A DNA stretch of 64,000 bases from Solwaraspora sp. WMMA2056 (GCF_030345095.1 NZ_CP128360.1:2356001-2420000), one strand, 5' to 3'; shown: positions 8,786 through 18,070, counted from the stretch's first letter. Translations and numbers: made by a program. The notes: generated from the letters alone by a model not told the origin.

Positions 8786-9217
8786 TCCCTTCTCGAGGTG
8801 TCGGCGACGCCGACCGACCTGTGCTGCGGTTGTGCCAACCGAAGGCAGGGACGGGCCAGGCGATCAGGTCGCCTGGCCGGAACTGCTGAGGGAGAACGGG
8901 ACGCGGTGTGAGACTTCGATGTACGTCTCTGAGTGATCGCAGATTATCTCAGCGTGACTTCGATGTCCAGCGGGGTGAATATGTGGTGGATAGTGCCAGA
9001 AGGAGTCATTTCCCGCGCGGCGTTTCGTTTGCCGGCTGGCAGTGGAGGCCAGCCGTTATGCATTAACTGCCGGAAATGCGGCGGAACCGCTCGCTCGATG
9101 CCGTTCCGCCGGCGGCTCTCGACGTAATTCTCGGCACCTACCCGTAGATCCGGAAACCGCCGTGGCGGCGACGTCCTACCATCGGCCGGGCAAGCATCCG
9201 GCCAACTACAAGGGATC
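8786..9217. other. 432-bp intergenic region, divergent promoters
   Basis: No convincing gene. The stretch is more AT-rich than its surroundings around 8935-9010 and must carry the promoter of the protease (leftward) and probably of the small membrane protein (rightward). It holds an 11-bp direct repeat GACTTCGATGT at 8912-8922 and 8956-8966, and two short stem-loops: GGCTGGC/GCCAGCC near 9030-9055 and GGCGGAAC/GTTCCGCC near 9080-9115. A 64-codon open frame at 8933-9127 lacks a ribosome binding site and recognisable composition. Confidence 0.6.
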
Positions 9218-9751
9218 GTGAAGGTGGGTCACTGGCGTGGCGTCGGCTGCCTGGCCGCCGGCCTACTGTTCGCGGCGATCGGTCTCACCGTGCTCGGCGC
9301 CGGCACCGGCGGGTTGGGTGTCGGTGCGTTCGGGGCGCAGACCGAGACGTTCACCCGGATCGAATGCAACGAGCAGCGCGTGGCCAAGGGCGGCAGCGCC
9401 TGGCACTGCTTCGGCGAGAGCCCCGAGCAGGCAGCGGCGAACGACGAATCGGCCCGCCGGGCGACCCTGCCGTGGATCGTCGCCAACCCGGATCAGCGGG
9501 ACCGGCCGCCCGTGCAGCGCCAACGCACGCGTATCACCTTCGCGGCACCGGACGGGCGTACCGATCCGGACCAGATCACTGCCACCAGGATGGCCCCCTT
9601 CGGCGACCGCTGGATCGCTCATTCGGCCGGCGTGCGTTCCGCCGGGTCGCTGCTCCTCGTCGTCGGCGTCGGGCTCGCGGCCGCCGGTACCTGGCTGCTC
9701 GGGCGAGGCCGGCCGCGGGGCGCAGCCATCGCGAGGCCGGTCAGCCGATGA
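9218..9751 (+). CDS. small membrane protein with two TM helices
   Basis: 177 residues from GTG 9218 (AGGGA at 9211-9215). Two hydrophobic helices, about 8-32 and 140-163, flank a roughly 100-residue polar segment that is probably extracytoplasmic. This segment contains two Cys (in ECNEQR and WHCFGES), which could form a disulfide. I do not recognise a family. Its last 11 bp overlap tail-to-tail with the acetyl esterase gene on the other strand. Confidence 0.7.
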   Translation: MKVGHWRGVGCLAAGLLFAAIGLTVLGAGTGGLGVGAFGAQTETFTRIECNEQRVAKGGSAWHCFGESPEQAAANDESARRATLPWIVANPDQRDRPPVQRQRTRITFAAPDGRTDPDQITATRMAPFGDRWIAHSAGVRSAGSLLLVVGVGLAAAGTWLLGRGRPRGAAIARPVSR

Positions 9752-10727
9752 GGGCACGCAGCCAGCGCAGCTGCCGACGGACCTGTTCGGCCTCACCGCC
9801 CTCATGGCCGTTGAACGGGTAGACGTGGATCTCCCGCCGTGGTGGCTCCGTCAGCTTGTCGCCGTAGTGGTTGTACGCGGCGAAGACGGTGCTCGGCGGG
9901 CAGACCGTGTCGCGTAGCCCGACACCGAAGTGCGCCGGTGCCGATGCCCGCCGGGCGAACGTCACTCCGTCGAAGTAGGACAGGGTCCGGCGTACGCTGG
10001 ACTCGGCGTTGCGGTGTACGGCCAGGTAGCGGGCCACGTCACCGTACGGCTCGTTGTCGGTGATCTCGATCGCCCGCTGCCAGTGGCAGCCGAACGGCGC
10101 GGTGCTGACCAGTGCGGCCAGGTCGTCGACCAGGCCGGCGACGGCAAGGGCCAGCCCACCGCCCTGGCTGTTGCCGGCGGCGGTCACCCGGGTCGCGTCG
10201 ACGCCGGGCAGCGCCCGGACCGCCGCGACGGCGCGCACGGCGTCGGTGATCAACCGTCGGTAGTAGTACCGGGACGGGTCGGTGATGCCCCGGGTCACCG
10301 GACCCGGCCCACCGGCGGCGGCCGGGTGCGGGTCGGGGGTGTCGCCGCCGTTGCCGTACTGGTCACCCTGGCCGCGGGAGTCCATCAGCAGGTGGGCGTA
10401 GCCGGCGGCGGGCCAGGTGAGCCGCTCGTGCGGCAGGCCCCGCCCACGCCCGTAGCCGAGGTACTCCACGACCGCCGGCAGCGCGGTGTCGACCCCGGCT
10501 GGGCGGGTGTACCAGGCGTGGACCGGGTCGCCGCCGAACCCGGTGAAGGTCACCTGCCAGGTGTCGAACAACCGCAGGTCGGTCGGCTCGGGTCGGACGT
10601 CGACCAGGATCTCGTGCGCGGCCACCTCATCGAGAGTGGACTTCCAGAAGGTGTCGAAGTCGTCTGGTTCCGGCAGCGACGGGGCATAGGACTGCAGTTG
10701 TTCCAACGGCAGGTCGAACTGGGGCAT
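9741..10727 (-). CDS. acetyl xylan esterase (AXE1, CE7 / cephalosporin-C deacetylase type)
   Basis: 328 residues, the usual CE7 length, without a signal peptide, so it should deacetylate imported xylo-oligosaccharides in the cytoplasm. The catalytic triad is Ser187 in GNSQGGG, Asp273 in GLRDTVCPP and His308 in NGHEGG. Also conserved are the RGQG loop (about 118-121) and the ITDPSRYYYRR segment typical of the family. ATG 10727 abuts the stop of the LacI gene, and the AAGGAGG at 10732-10738 lies inside the lacI end, so the two are translationally coupled. Together with the facing transport/glycosidase operon this indicates acetyl-xylan catabolism. Confidence 0.93.
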   Translation of the reverse strand: MPQFDLPLEQLQSYAPSLPEPDDFDTFWKSTLDEVAAHEILVDVRPEPTDLRLFDTWQVTFTGFGGDPVHAWYTRPAGVDTALPAVVEYLGYGRGRGLPHERLTWPAAGYAHLLMDSRGQGDQYGNGGDTPDPHPAAAGGPGPVTRGITDPSRYYYRRLITDAVRAVAAVRALPGVDATRVTAAGNSQGGGLALAVAGLVDDLAALVSTAPFGCHWQRAIEITDNEPYGDVARYLAVHRNAESSVRRTLSYFDGVTFARRASAPAHFGVGLRDTVCPPSTVFAAYNHYGDKLTEPPRREIHVYPFNGHEGGEAEQVRRQLRWLRALIG

Positions 10728-11834
10728 TCATCCTCCTTGACGGACAGCTCGGGCGGGGGCGGGCGGGGCGGTGCTCTCCCGGATCACCAGCTCGGTGACC
10801 AGGTCGATCCGGCTGGTCGACAACTCGGCGCCACGGGCCAGGTCGAGCAGCATCTGGGCGGCGGTGCCGGCCATGTCGCGCAGCGGTTGATGGACCGTGG
10901 TCAGGGCGGGGACCGTCCAGGCAGCCACCGGCACGTTGTCGTAGCCGATCACGGACAGGTCGCCGGGCACGTCCAGACCGAGTTGCCGGGCGGCCCGCAG
11001 CACTCCCAGCGCCTGCATGTCCGAGCCGGCGAAGATGGCGGTCGGCCGGTCCGGCCGGTCCAGCAGCGCCATGCCGTGTGCGAAGCCGGCGTCCACGTAG
11101 AAGTCGCCGTGCCGGATCAGGTCGGCCGGGACCGGCAGGCCGGCTTCGTCGTGGGCCGACCGGAATCCGGCGGTACGGGCCTGTGCGCACAGCACGTCGC
11201 TGGGACCGGAGATGATCGCGATCCGCCGGTGGCCCAGTTGCAGCAGGTGCCGGGTGGCGATGAGTCCACCGTTCCAGTTGTTCGAGCCGACCGTCGGTAC
11301 CGAGGCCGAGGTCGCGCTGTCGGTGTCGATCACCACGAACGGGATCAGCTGGCGGGCCAACAGGTCCCGATGTCGTTCGCTGAGGTGACAGAGCACGAAG
11401 AGCACCCCGAGTGGCCGACGCGCCAGGGTCGCATCGAGCCACTGGTCCGGCGGCGTGTGCCGGCCGCCGAGTTGGCTCAGGTGCAGGCCGATTCCGGCGG
11501 CGCTGGCCACTGTTTCGACCGCTTTGATGATCTCCATTGCCCAGAGTGAGTCGAACTGGTGGAAGACCAGGTCGAGCTGATCGGTACGGATCGGTGGGCG
11601 ACGGGCCCGCCGCCGGTACTGGTGTCGATCGAGACTTGCCTCGACCCGGGCCCTGGTCTGTGGCGCGACGTCGGATTTACCATTGAGGACCTTGGATACG
11701 GTGGTGACCGAGACGCCGACCTCGTCGGCGATGGTGGCGATGGTGGCCGGCGACGGCTGTCCGCCGGCGTCGTGCGATGCCCGGGTTGGTGGGCCGGCTG
11801 GTGGCGGCGGGGTGGCCGGTGGTGCCTCTGTCAT
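10728..11834 (-). CDS. LacI-family transcriptional regulator of the xylan locus
   Basis: 368 residues. After a Pro-rich N-terminal extension (about 30 residues) comes the LacI helix-turn-helix ATIADEVGVSVTTVSKVLNG with the hinge-helix region, then a periplasmic-binding-like sugar sensor to the end (GVLFVLCHLSERHRD, FVVIDTDSA, VIGYDNVPVAAWTVPALTTV, DLVTELVIRESTAP). It is divergently transcribed from the permease-GH39-GH42 operon and cotranscribed with the acetyl esterase. Two CGAAA-N-TTTCG-type sites in the 287-bp divergent region suit LacI-family control, so it likely represses both directions and is released by a xylan-derived sugar. Confidence 0.9.
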   Translation of the reverse strand: MTEAPPATPPPPAGPPTRASHDAGGQPSPATIATIADEVGVSVTTVSKVLNGKSDVAPQTRARVEASLDRHQYRRRARRPPIRTDQLDLVFHQFDSLWAMEIIKAVETVASAAGIGLHLSQLGGRHTPPDQWLDATLARRPLGVLFVLCHLSERHRDLLARQLIPFVVIDTDSATSASVPTVGSNNWNGGLIATRHLLQLGHRRIAIISGPSDVLCAQARTAGFRSAHDEAGLPVPADLIRHGDFYVDAGFAHGMALLDRPDRPTAIFAGSDMQALGVLRAARQLGLDVPGDLSVIGYDNVPVAAWTVPALTTVHQPLRDMAGTAAQMLLDLARGAELSTSRIDLVTELVIRESTAPPAPARAVRQGG

Positions 11835-11855
11835 GCGTACCTCACGAAAAGTTAC

Positions 11856-11866
11856 CGAAACTTCCG
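11856..11866. promoter_or_regulatory. LacI-type operator half of a pair (lacI side)
   Basis: CGAAACTTCCG, one mismatch from the palindrome CGAAA-N-TTTCG, 22 bp upstream of the LacI gene start. A further CGAAAAGTTAC lies directly beside it at 11845-11855. Likely autoregulatory operator. Confidence 0.55.
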
Positions 11867-11988
11867 GAGCTCATTCTGCTGGTGGACCCGGTTCCGCCGG
11901 CCCGAAGGCGTGGTGCGCGTGCGACGATGAGACCTCCCGGACGACCAGGCACACACTCTATGCAGTTGAAGGTCCGGTTCGGCGACTC

Positions 11989-12018
11989 TTGACACAACGA
12001 TGCCGGGGAATCTAGGTT
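11989..12018 (+). promoter_or_regulatory. putative sigma-70-type promoter of the xylan operon
   Basis: TTGACA at 11989-11994 and TAGGTT at 12013-12018 with an 18-bp spacer, followed 26 bp later by a LacI-type operator. The -10 lies inside a short palindrome (GGGGAA at 12005-12010, TTCCCC at 12017-12022), which could be another protein site or the start of a leader hairpin. Confidence 0.55.
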
Positions 12019-12043
12019 CCCCGCAAGGTAACGCGCCTATTTC

Positions 12044-12054
12044 CGAAAGTTTCG
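12044..12054. promoter_or_regulatory. LacI-type operator in the xylan operon leader
   Basis: Perfect palindrome CGAAAGTTTCG with a further TTTCG at 12057-12061. It lies downstream of the predicted promoter and about 70 bp before the first permease gene, where bound repressor would block transcription. This motif type is associated with LacI-family xylose/xylan regulators of actinomycetes. Confidence 0.65.
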
Positions 12055-12121
12055 AGTTTCGTGTCGCGTCGGGGTGTCTCCTGCTGCCGGGAGACTGTCC
12101 GACGCGCACTGGACATGAGGG

Positions 12122-13132
12122 GTGGCGACTGGGATGAGTACACCCAGCGCGGTCGATGCGTCCCCGCAGGCGCAGGTGCCCCTGCCGCCCGTCGACGACC
12201 TGCCCCGACGGGGGCGGAGCCGACCCCGGTCACGTACCTGGCGACGCGCGCTGCGGCGGGACTGGCAGCTCTACTCGTTGATCGTCCTGCCGTTGTTGTT
12301 CTTCCTGATCTTCCGTTACCTGCCGATGCTCGGCAACGTCATCGCCTTCCGTCGGTTCCAGCCCGGCGGCAGCGTCTTCGGCGAGTACTGGGTCGGCCTG
12401 CGCTACGTACGGATGTTCCTCGCCGACCCGACCTTCTGGCAGGTCTTCACCAATACCCTCATTCTCGGCACACTCACCCTGGTCATTGTCTTCCCGCTGC
12501 CGATCGTCCTGGCGCTGCTGCTCAACGAGGTGCGGGCCCGGCGGTGGAAGCGCTTCGTCCAGTCGGTGTCGTACCTGCCGCACTTCCTGTCGATCGTGAT
12601 CGTCGCGGCGATGGTGATGCAGATCCTGTCGATCGACGGCACGGTCAACACGATGATCCGGTCGCTCGGCGGCGAGGCGATCCCGTTCCTGCAGCAGCCG
12701 GGCTGGTTCCGCACCATCTACGTCTCGTCCGAGGTGTGGCAGACCGTCGGCTGGGGAACGATCCTCTACCTCGCCGCGCTCACCACCATCGACGAGGACC
12801 TCTACGAGGCCGCCCGGATCGACGGCGCGAACCGGTGGCGGCAGACCTGGCACGTCACCCTGCCCGGTATCCGGCCCACCATGATCACGCTGCTGATCCT
12901 GAACATCGGCACCTTCATGGCGGTCGGGTTCGAGAAGATCCTGCTGCTGTACAACCCGCTGACCTACCCGACCGCCGACGTCATATCGACGTACCTCTAC
13001 CGGATGGGTGTGGTCTCCAGCAACTTCAGCTACGCCGCCGCCATCGGTCTGTTCGAGGCCCTGATCGGGCTGACCCTGGTGCTGTCGGCCAACCTGATCG
13101 CCCGCCGCGCAGTAGGGACGAGCCTGTGGTGA
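12122..13132 (+). CDS. LplB-type oligosaccharide ABC permease
   Basis: First inner-membrane subunit of a polysaccharide-oligomer importer (COG4209 type). 336 residues from GTG 12122 or 332 from ATG 12134; neither has a strong Shine-Dalgarno. Six TM helices follow an N-terminal Arg-rich stretch, and the EAA motif is visible as EAARIDGANRWRQTWHVTLP, the contact to the ATPase. No ATPase is encoded nearby; such importers commonly use a shared MsiK-type ATPase. The stop overlaps the start of the second permease (GTGA at 13129-13132). The operon context points to xylo-oligosaccharides or related hemicellulose fragments. Confidence 0.9.
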   Translation: MATGMSTPSAVDASPQAQVPLPPVDDLPRRGRSRPRSRTWRRALRRDWQLYSLIVLPLLFFLIFRYLPMLGNVIAFRRFQPGGSVFGEYWVGLRYVRMFLADPTFWQVFTNTLILGTLTLVIVFPLPIVLALLLNEVRARRWKRFVQSVSYLPHFLSIVIVAAMVMQILSIDGTVNTMIRSLGGEAIPFLQQPGWFRTIYVSSEVWQTVGWGTILYLAALTTIDEDLYEAARIDGANRWRQTWHVTLPGIRPTMITLLILNIGTFMAVGFEKILLLYNPLTYPTADVISTYLYRMGVVSSNFSYAAAIGLFEALIGLTLVLSANLIARRAVGTSLW

Positions 13133-14055
13133 CCGTCGACACCTCGCGCAAGCTGTTCCCGCCGACCCGGCGTCGACCCCGCGGCCCCGACGACACCCGT
13201 GGCTACCGGATCTTCCGGATCGTCAACACGGTCGTCCTGACCGCCGTCGTGATCGTCACGCTCTACCCGTTCGCCAACATCGTCGCCCGCTCGCTCAGCG
13301 AGGAGGGCTACATCCGCTCAGGCCAGGTCAGCATCATCCCGCGCGGGTTCAACCTGGACACCTACCGGCTGGTGATGTCCGACTCGATGTTCTGGACCAA
13401 CTACCGCAACACCATCGTCTACACCGTGGTCGCCACCGTCATCTCGATCGTGCTGACCACCTGCTACGCGTACGTGCTGTCGAAGAAGGACCTCAAGGGC
13501 CGGGGTGTGCTCGTCGGCATCGCCGTGTTCACCATGTTCTTCTCCGGCGGGCTGATCCCCAACTACGTACTGATCACCAGTCTCGGACTGAAGAACAGTC
13601 TCTGGGCGATCGTGCTGCCCAACGCGATCAACGTGTTCAACCTGCTGGTGATGAAGGCGTTCTTCGAAAGTCTGCCGACCGAGTTGGAGGAGGCCGCCGC
13701 CGTCGACGGGCTCAACACGTACGGCATCCTCTGGCGCATCGTCATCCCGCTGTCGAAGGCGATCATCGCCACGATGGTGCTCTTCTACGCGGTCTCGTTC
13801 TGGAACTCGTGGTTCTCCGCGTTCCTCTACATGGACCGCTCCGAACTGTTCCCGGTGACCGTCTACCTGCGCAACCTGATCGCCGGGGCCACCACCGCCA
13901 CCTCCACCGGAAGCAGCAGCGACAGCCTCGCGCAGGCCGCCGCGAACATCCAGTCCGTCACCATCATCCTGACCGTTCTTCCGATCATCATGGTGTACCC
14001 CTTCATCCAGCGCTACTTCGTGTCCGGCATCATGCTCGGCGCCGTCAAGGGATAG
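13129..14055 (+). CDS. YtcP/LplC-type carbohydrate ABC permease
   Basis: Second permease of the oligosaccharide importer, 308 residues from GTG 13129, which overlaps the upstream stop (GTGA); GTG 13126 is equally possible. Six TM helices; the conserved YtcP/LplC features SLSEEGYIRSGQVSIIPRGF near residue 55 and the EAA loop ELEEAAAVDGLNTYGILWRI are clear. Also typical is FSGGLIPNYVLI between helices 3 and 4. It pairs with the preceding LplB-like subunit and the downstream lipoprotein. Confidence 0.92.
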   Translation: MTVDTSRKLFPPTRRRPRGPDDTRGYRIFRIVNTVVLTAVVIVTLYPFANIVARSLSEEGYIRSGQVSIIPRGFNLDTYRLVMSDSMFWTNYRNTIVYTVVATVISIVLTTCYAYVLSKKDLKGRGVLVGIAVFTMFFSGGLIPNYVLITSLGLKNSLWAIVLPNAINVFNLLVMKAFFESLPTELEEAAAVDGLNTYGILWRIVIPLSKAIIATMVLFYAVSFWNSWFSAFLYMDRSELFPVTVYLRNLIAGATTATSTGSSSDSLAQAAANIQSVTIILTVLPIIMVYPFIQRYFVSGIMLGAVKG

Positions 14056-14119
14056 CGCTGCGGGACAGGATCGCCCCATTCACCTGAATGCCTTTCCCCA
14101 CGCACCGAAAGGAAGTCCG

Positions 14120-15769
14120 ATGTTCACACGATCCCGGCGCCGCTACGCAGCGGTCGCCGCCGGGCTGCTCGCCCTCTCGCTCAGCGTCGCCGCCTGCGGC
14201 AGCGACGAGGAGCCCGATGCCGAGGACCTGGACGGCAACAGGGTCGGCGCCATGGAGAGCTACGGCGTCGGTGACCAGTTCACTGCCACCGAGGCACTGA
14301 ACTTCTCCCTGCTCTACAACAACCACCCCAATTACCAGATCGACAAGGAGTGGATGTTCTGGGAGGAGCTGGCCAAGCGGACCAACGTGTCGCTCGAAAC
14401 GGTCGAGGTGCCGTTGAGCGACTACGAGCAGAAGCGTGGCCTGCTGATCGGCGCCGGCGACGCACCGTTCATCATCCCGAAGACCTACCCCGGCCAGGAG
14501 TCGGCGTACGTCTCCAGCGGCGCGATCCTGCCGGTCAGCGACTACGTCGAGCTGATGCCGCACTTCCAGGACAAGGTCGCCAAGTGGAACCTGCAGGGTG
14601 ACATCGACTCGCTGCGCCAGCAGGACGGCAAGTACTACCTGCTGCCCGGCCTGCACGAGGACGTCTGGACCGACTACACCATCGCCGTGCGTACCGACAT
14701 CCTCGCCGAACTCGGCCTCGAGGAGCCGACCACCTGGGACGAGTTCCGGGACATGCTGCGGGCGATGAAGACCGCCTATCCGGACGTGTACCCGATGTCG
14801 GAGCGGTGGAGCATCCCCACCCCGCTCGGTGCGCTGCAGAACATCATCGGCCCGTCGTACGGCTACGACACGATGGGTGGCTGGGGCTACCAGAACGCCA
14901 GCTTCGACCGGGAGGCCCAGGAGTTCGTCTTCACCGGCACCATGCCGGAGTACAAGGAGATGGTGGAGTTCCTGCACTCGCTGGTCGACGAGGGGCTGCT
15001 CGACCCGGAGAGCGTGACCCAGGACGACGACACCGCGATCCAGAAGCTCGCCACCGGAAAGTCGTTCGTCATCAGCACCAACGCGCAGACCCTGGTCAAC
15101 GACTACCGGCCGGCGCTGGCGCAGAACAACCCGAACGCCACCATCTCCAAGATCACCCGGCCGGACAGTGACGTCGGCTCGGTGAAGGCCGGGTCCCGGC
15201 TGGAGAACGGCATCATGATCTCCAGCGAGGCGCGCAAGAGCGAGAACTTCGTCGCGATGATGCAGTTCATCGACTGGCTCTGGTACTCCGACGAGGGCCA
15301 GGAATTCGCCAAGTGGGGCATCGAAGGCGTCACCTACACCACCGACGCCGACGGCAAGCGGGTCCTCGACGCCGACATCGACTTCATCGGGCTCAACCCC
15401 GACGGAAGCAAGCACCTGCAGAAGGACTTCGGCTTCAGCAACGGCGTCTTCGCCTACGGCGGCACCACCGACCTGCTGCAGTCCACCTTCTCCGAGGAGG
15501 AGCTGACGTTCCAGGAGGCGATGGGACAGAAGGAGACCCTGCCGGTGTCCCCGCCACGGCCGTTCAGCGAGGAGGAGCGCGAGCAGGCCACCCTCTGGGA
15601 GACCCCGCTGAAGGACTACGTCCAGCAGCAGACCCTGCAGTTCATCCTCGGCCAGCGGGACCTGTCCGAATGGGACGCCTACGTCGCCGAGGTCGAGGGC
15701 AAGAACGCCCAGCAGTTCATCGACCTCGTCAACGGTGCGTACCAGCGGTACAAGGAAGAACACGGCTGA
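14120..15769 (+). CDS. oligosaccharide-binding lipoprotein (LplA/YtcQ type)
   Basis: 549-residue extracellular solute-binding protein, larger than simple sugar receptors and of the size of LplA/YtcQ proteins that bind polysaccharide fragments. The lipoprotein signal ends with LSVAAC (Cys about 31), followed by an acidic tether. RBS GAAAGGAAG lies just upstream of ATG 14120. Many aromatic residues in the body (WMFWEELAKR, TWDEFRDML, WLWYSDEGQEF) are typical of sugar clefts. It follows two cognate permeases; a strong stem-loop at 15790-15828 after its stop may raise its expression relative to the downstream glycosidases. Confidence 0.9.
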   Translation: MFTRSRRRYAAVAAGLLALSLSVAACGSDEEPDAEDLDGNRVGAMESYGVGDQFTATEALNFSLLYNNHPNYQIDKEWMFWEELAKRTNVSLETVEVPLSDYEQKRGLLIGAGDAPFIIPKTYPGQESAYVSSGAILPVSDYVELMPHFQDKVAKWNLQGDIDSLRQQDGKYYLLPGLHEDVWTDYTIAVRTDILAELGLEEPTTWDEFRDMLRAMKTAYPDVYPMSERWSIPTPLGALQNIIGPSYGYDTMGGWGYQNASFDREAQEFVFTGTMPEYKEMVEFLHSLVDEGLLDPESVTQDDDTAIQKLATGKSFVISTNAQTLVNDYRPALAQNNPNATISKITRPDSDVGSVKAGSRLENGIMISSEARKSENFVAMMQFIDWLWYSDEGQEFAKWGIEGVTYTTDADGKRVLDADIDFIGLNPDGSKHLQKDFGFSNGVFAYGGTTDLLQSTFSEEELTFQEAMGQKETLPVSPPRPFSEEEREQATLWETPLKDYVQQQTLQFILGQRDLSEWDAYVAEVEGKNAQQFIDLVNGAYQRYKEEHG

Positions 15770-15789
15770 CCACCCGTACCGCCCCCGCC

Positions 15790-15828
15790 GGTGCCGGTCG
15801 CGTCCGAAGCGAGGACGCGACCGGCACC
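15790..15828 (+). terminator. intra-operon stem-loop after the binding-protein gene
   Basis: Perfect 16-bp stem (15790-15805 with 15813-15828) and 7-nt loop between the solute-binding gene and GH39. In sugar-transport operons such hairpins often act as partial terminators or mRNA stabilisers that keep the binding protein in excess. Confidence 0.6.
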
Positions 15829-15857
15829 CGGCACCAGCACGTGAAACAGGAGTACGG

Positions 15858-17384
15858 ATGCCCCGGACCGTCGTACCCGAGCAGAGCAGCGGCCCGCTGC
15901 CGGACGCCTGGCGCGCCTGCGTCGGCACCGGCCGGCTGGAGCTGGCGCTGCGCCGCGACTACCAGGAGTCCCTCGCCCTGGTGCAACGGGAGATCGGCTT
16001 CCGCCACATCCGCGGCCACGGGCTGCTCAGCGACGGCGTCGGCATCCACCGCCCGTACGAACACGCCGGCCGGCGCGGCGTGCACCACTCGTTCACCTAC
16101 GCCGACCAGATCGTCGACACCTACCTCGACCTCGGCATCGCCCCCTTCATCGAGCTCGGTTTCATGCCCGAAGCGCTCGCCTCCGGCGAGCAGACCGTCT
16201 TCTGGTGGCGCGGCAACGTCACCCCGCCCCGCTCCGAGACCGAATGGGCCGACCTGGTCCGGGCCACCATCGGCAACCTCGTCGACCGGTACGGCCTGGA
16301 GCAGGTCCGCACCTGGCCGATCGAAGTGTGGAACGAACCCAACCTGGACATCTTCTGGGCCGGTGCCGACCAGGCCGCCTACCACCGGCTGTACGAGGTG
16401 ACCGCGCACGCCGTCAAGGACGTCGACGCCGGCCTGCAGGTCGGCGGACCGGCAATCTCGCCCGGTGCCGACGAGTGGCTGGTGCCGTTCGCCGAGTACG
16501 TCACCGACCGCGAGGTGCCGGTCGACTTCGTCAGCCGACACGCGTACACCTCCGGGCCGGCCCAGCACGTGCCGTTCGGTACCCACCAGACGCTGATGCC
16601 CGCCGACCACCTGCTGGAGCAGTTCGCCAGCCCGCGCAAGCACCTCGCCGGCACCGCCCTGGCCGACCTGCCGGTGCACATCACCGAGTTCAACTCCTCC
16701 TACCGGCCGGACAACCCGATCCACGACACCGCCTTCCACGCCGCGTACCTGGCCCCGGTCGTGGCCGCCGGCGGTGACCTGGTCGACTCGTTCTCCTACT
16801 GGACGTTCAGCGACGTCTTCGAGGAGGTCGGCATCCCGGCCGCGATCTTCCACGGCGGCTTCGGGCTGCTCACCCACCGACAGATCAGAAAACCCACCTA
16901 CCACCTGTACGCCTTCCTGGCCCGGATGGGCCGTCAGGTGCTCGCCCGGGGCACCGACCACCTGGTCACCCGCGACGACACCGACGGCCGGGTCACCGTG
17001 CTGGCCTGGGCGCCGGTCGAAGTCACCGACCTGGAGGGCTCGCCGCAGCGGCACACCGTGCAGCTGTCGGTGCCGGTCGCCGCGTCGGCCGGCTCGGCGT
17101 TTCTGCTGCGCGCGTCGGTCAGCGACGAGGCCGGCAACGCCTGGCGGGCCTGGTGCGAGATGGGCCGCCCCCGCTCACCCCGGCCGGCGCAGCTCGACGC
17201 GCTGCGTACCGCCGCCGAACCGGCCCGCAGCCACCGCGCGCTGCCGGTCGTCGCCGGCCGGGCCGACGTCGACCTGACCCTCGCCCGGCACGAGGTCACC
17301 CTGGTCGAGATCACCCCGGTGGTCGACCAGACCCCGCCCTGGTGCGACGACCGGCGGCTGCTCGGCGGGAACGGCCCGGCATGA
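15858..17384 (+). CDS. GH39 beta-xylosidase
   Basis: 508 residues from ATG 15858 (CAGGAG at 15847-15852), no signal peptide, so cytoplasmic. Glycoside hydrolase family 39: the (beta/alpha)8 domain carries the acid/base Glu160 in EVWNEPN and the nucleophile Glu277 in HITEFNSSY. Both fall at the same positions I recall for the characterised Thermoanaerobacterium XynB. Also present are the RHIRGHGLL and YWTFSDVFEE segments. A beta-sandwich C-terminal part follows (about 355-490). It would split xylobiose and short xylo-oligosaccharides brought in by the adjacent transporter. Its end overlaps the YesL-like gene by ATGA. Confidence 0.93.
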   Translation: MPRTVVPEQSSGPLPDAWRACVGTGRLELALRRDYQESLALVQREIGFRHIRGHGLLSDGVGIHRPYEHAGRRGVHHSFTYADQIVDTYLDLGIAPFIELGFMPEALASGEQTVFWWRGNVTPPRSETEWADLVRATIGNLVDRYGLEQVRTWPIEVWNEPNLDIFWAGADQAAYHRLYEVTAHAVKDVDAGLQVGGPAISPGADEWLVPFAEYVTDREVPVDFVSRHAYTSGPAQHVPFGTHQTLMPADHLLEQFASPRKHLAGTALADLPVHITEFNSSYRPDNPIHDTAFHAAYLAPVVAAGGDLVDSFSYWTFSDVFEEVGIPAAIFHGGFGLLTHRQIRKPTYHLYAFLARMGRQVLARGTDHLVTRDDTDGRVTVLAWAPVEVTDLEGSPQRHTVQLSVPVAASAGSAFLLRASVSDEAGNAWRAWCEMGRPRSPRPAQLDALRTAAEPARSHRALPVVAGRADVDLTLARHEVTLVEITPVVDQTPPWCDDRRLLGGNGPA

Positions 17385-18070
17385 ACGACCTCGTCGCCGC
17401 GCAGCGGCAGTTCGGCACCGGCCCGCTGTCGCGGGTCGCCGCCATCGTCTACCGGCTGATCGTCGTCGAGCTGCTGCTGCTCGCGGCTGTCGCGCCCGGA
17501 CTGGTGCCGGCGCTGCTGCTGGCCCGCGACCCCAGCAACATCCCGCTGTACGCGCTCTGCGCGGTGCCGCTCGGCCCGGCACTGTCCGCCGCCCTGTACG
17601 CCCTCGCCCAGCACCGTCCGGACATCACCGACCTGAACCCGGCCGCCGACTTCTGGCGCGGCTACCGCACCAACCTCGGCGCGACACTGCGGCTCTGGCT
17701 GCCGCTGCTGGGCGGACTGACCGTCGTCGCGGTCAACCTGGCCTACTTCGACGCGGCCGGCGTACCGACCTGGTGGGCGGTGCTGCTGGTGCTGATCGCG
17801 CTGGCCGCGACGGTGTGGGGCGGTACCGCCCTGGTGATCACCTCGCTGTTCGCGTTCCGCACCCGGGACGTGGCCCGGCTCGCCGCCCACTTCCTGACCC
17901 GTACGCCGAGCACCTCCCTCGGGGTGCTGGCGCTGACGGTGGTGGCGGCCGGAATCACCGCGTACACCTCGGAGGCGGTGCTGGCGCTGGCCGGTTCGGT
18001 GCTGACCCTGCTGCTGCTGCGCACCAGCCGACCGATGACCACGGCGATCGAGAAGGAGTTCGTCCGGTGA
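17381..18070 (+). CDS. YesL-like (DUF624) membrane protein
   Basis: 229 residues with five to six hydrophobic segments and no periplasmic domain, matching the DUF624/YesL family often encoded beside LplB/YtcP sugar importers and glycosidases. It starts at ATG 17381 overlapping the GH39 stop and ends overlapping the GH42 start (GTGA), so all three are translationally coupled. The function is unknown; a role with the sugar transporter is inferred from conserved context only. Confidence 0.75.
   Translation: MNDLVAAQRQFGTGPLSRVAAIVYRLIVVELLLLAAVAPGLVPALLLARDPSNIPLYALCAVPLGPALSAALYALAQHRPDITDLNPAADFWRGYRTNLGATLRLWLPLLGGLTVVAVNLAYFDAAGVPTWWAVLLVLIALAATVWGGTALVITSLFAFRTRDVARLAAHFLTRTPSTSLGVLALTVVAAGITAYTSEAVLALAGSVLTLLLLRTSRPMTTAIEKEFVR

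Noticed and set aside
8933-9127. 64-codon open frame in the large intergenic gap
   Set aside because: No ribosome binding site, unusual composition and no recognisable motif; the surrounding sequence looks like promoter region.
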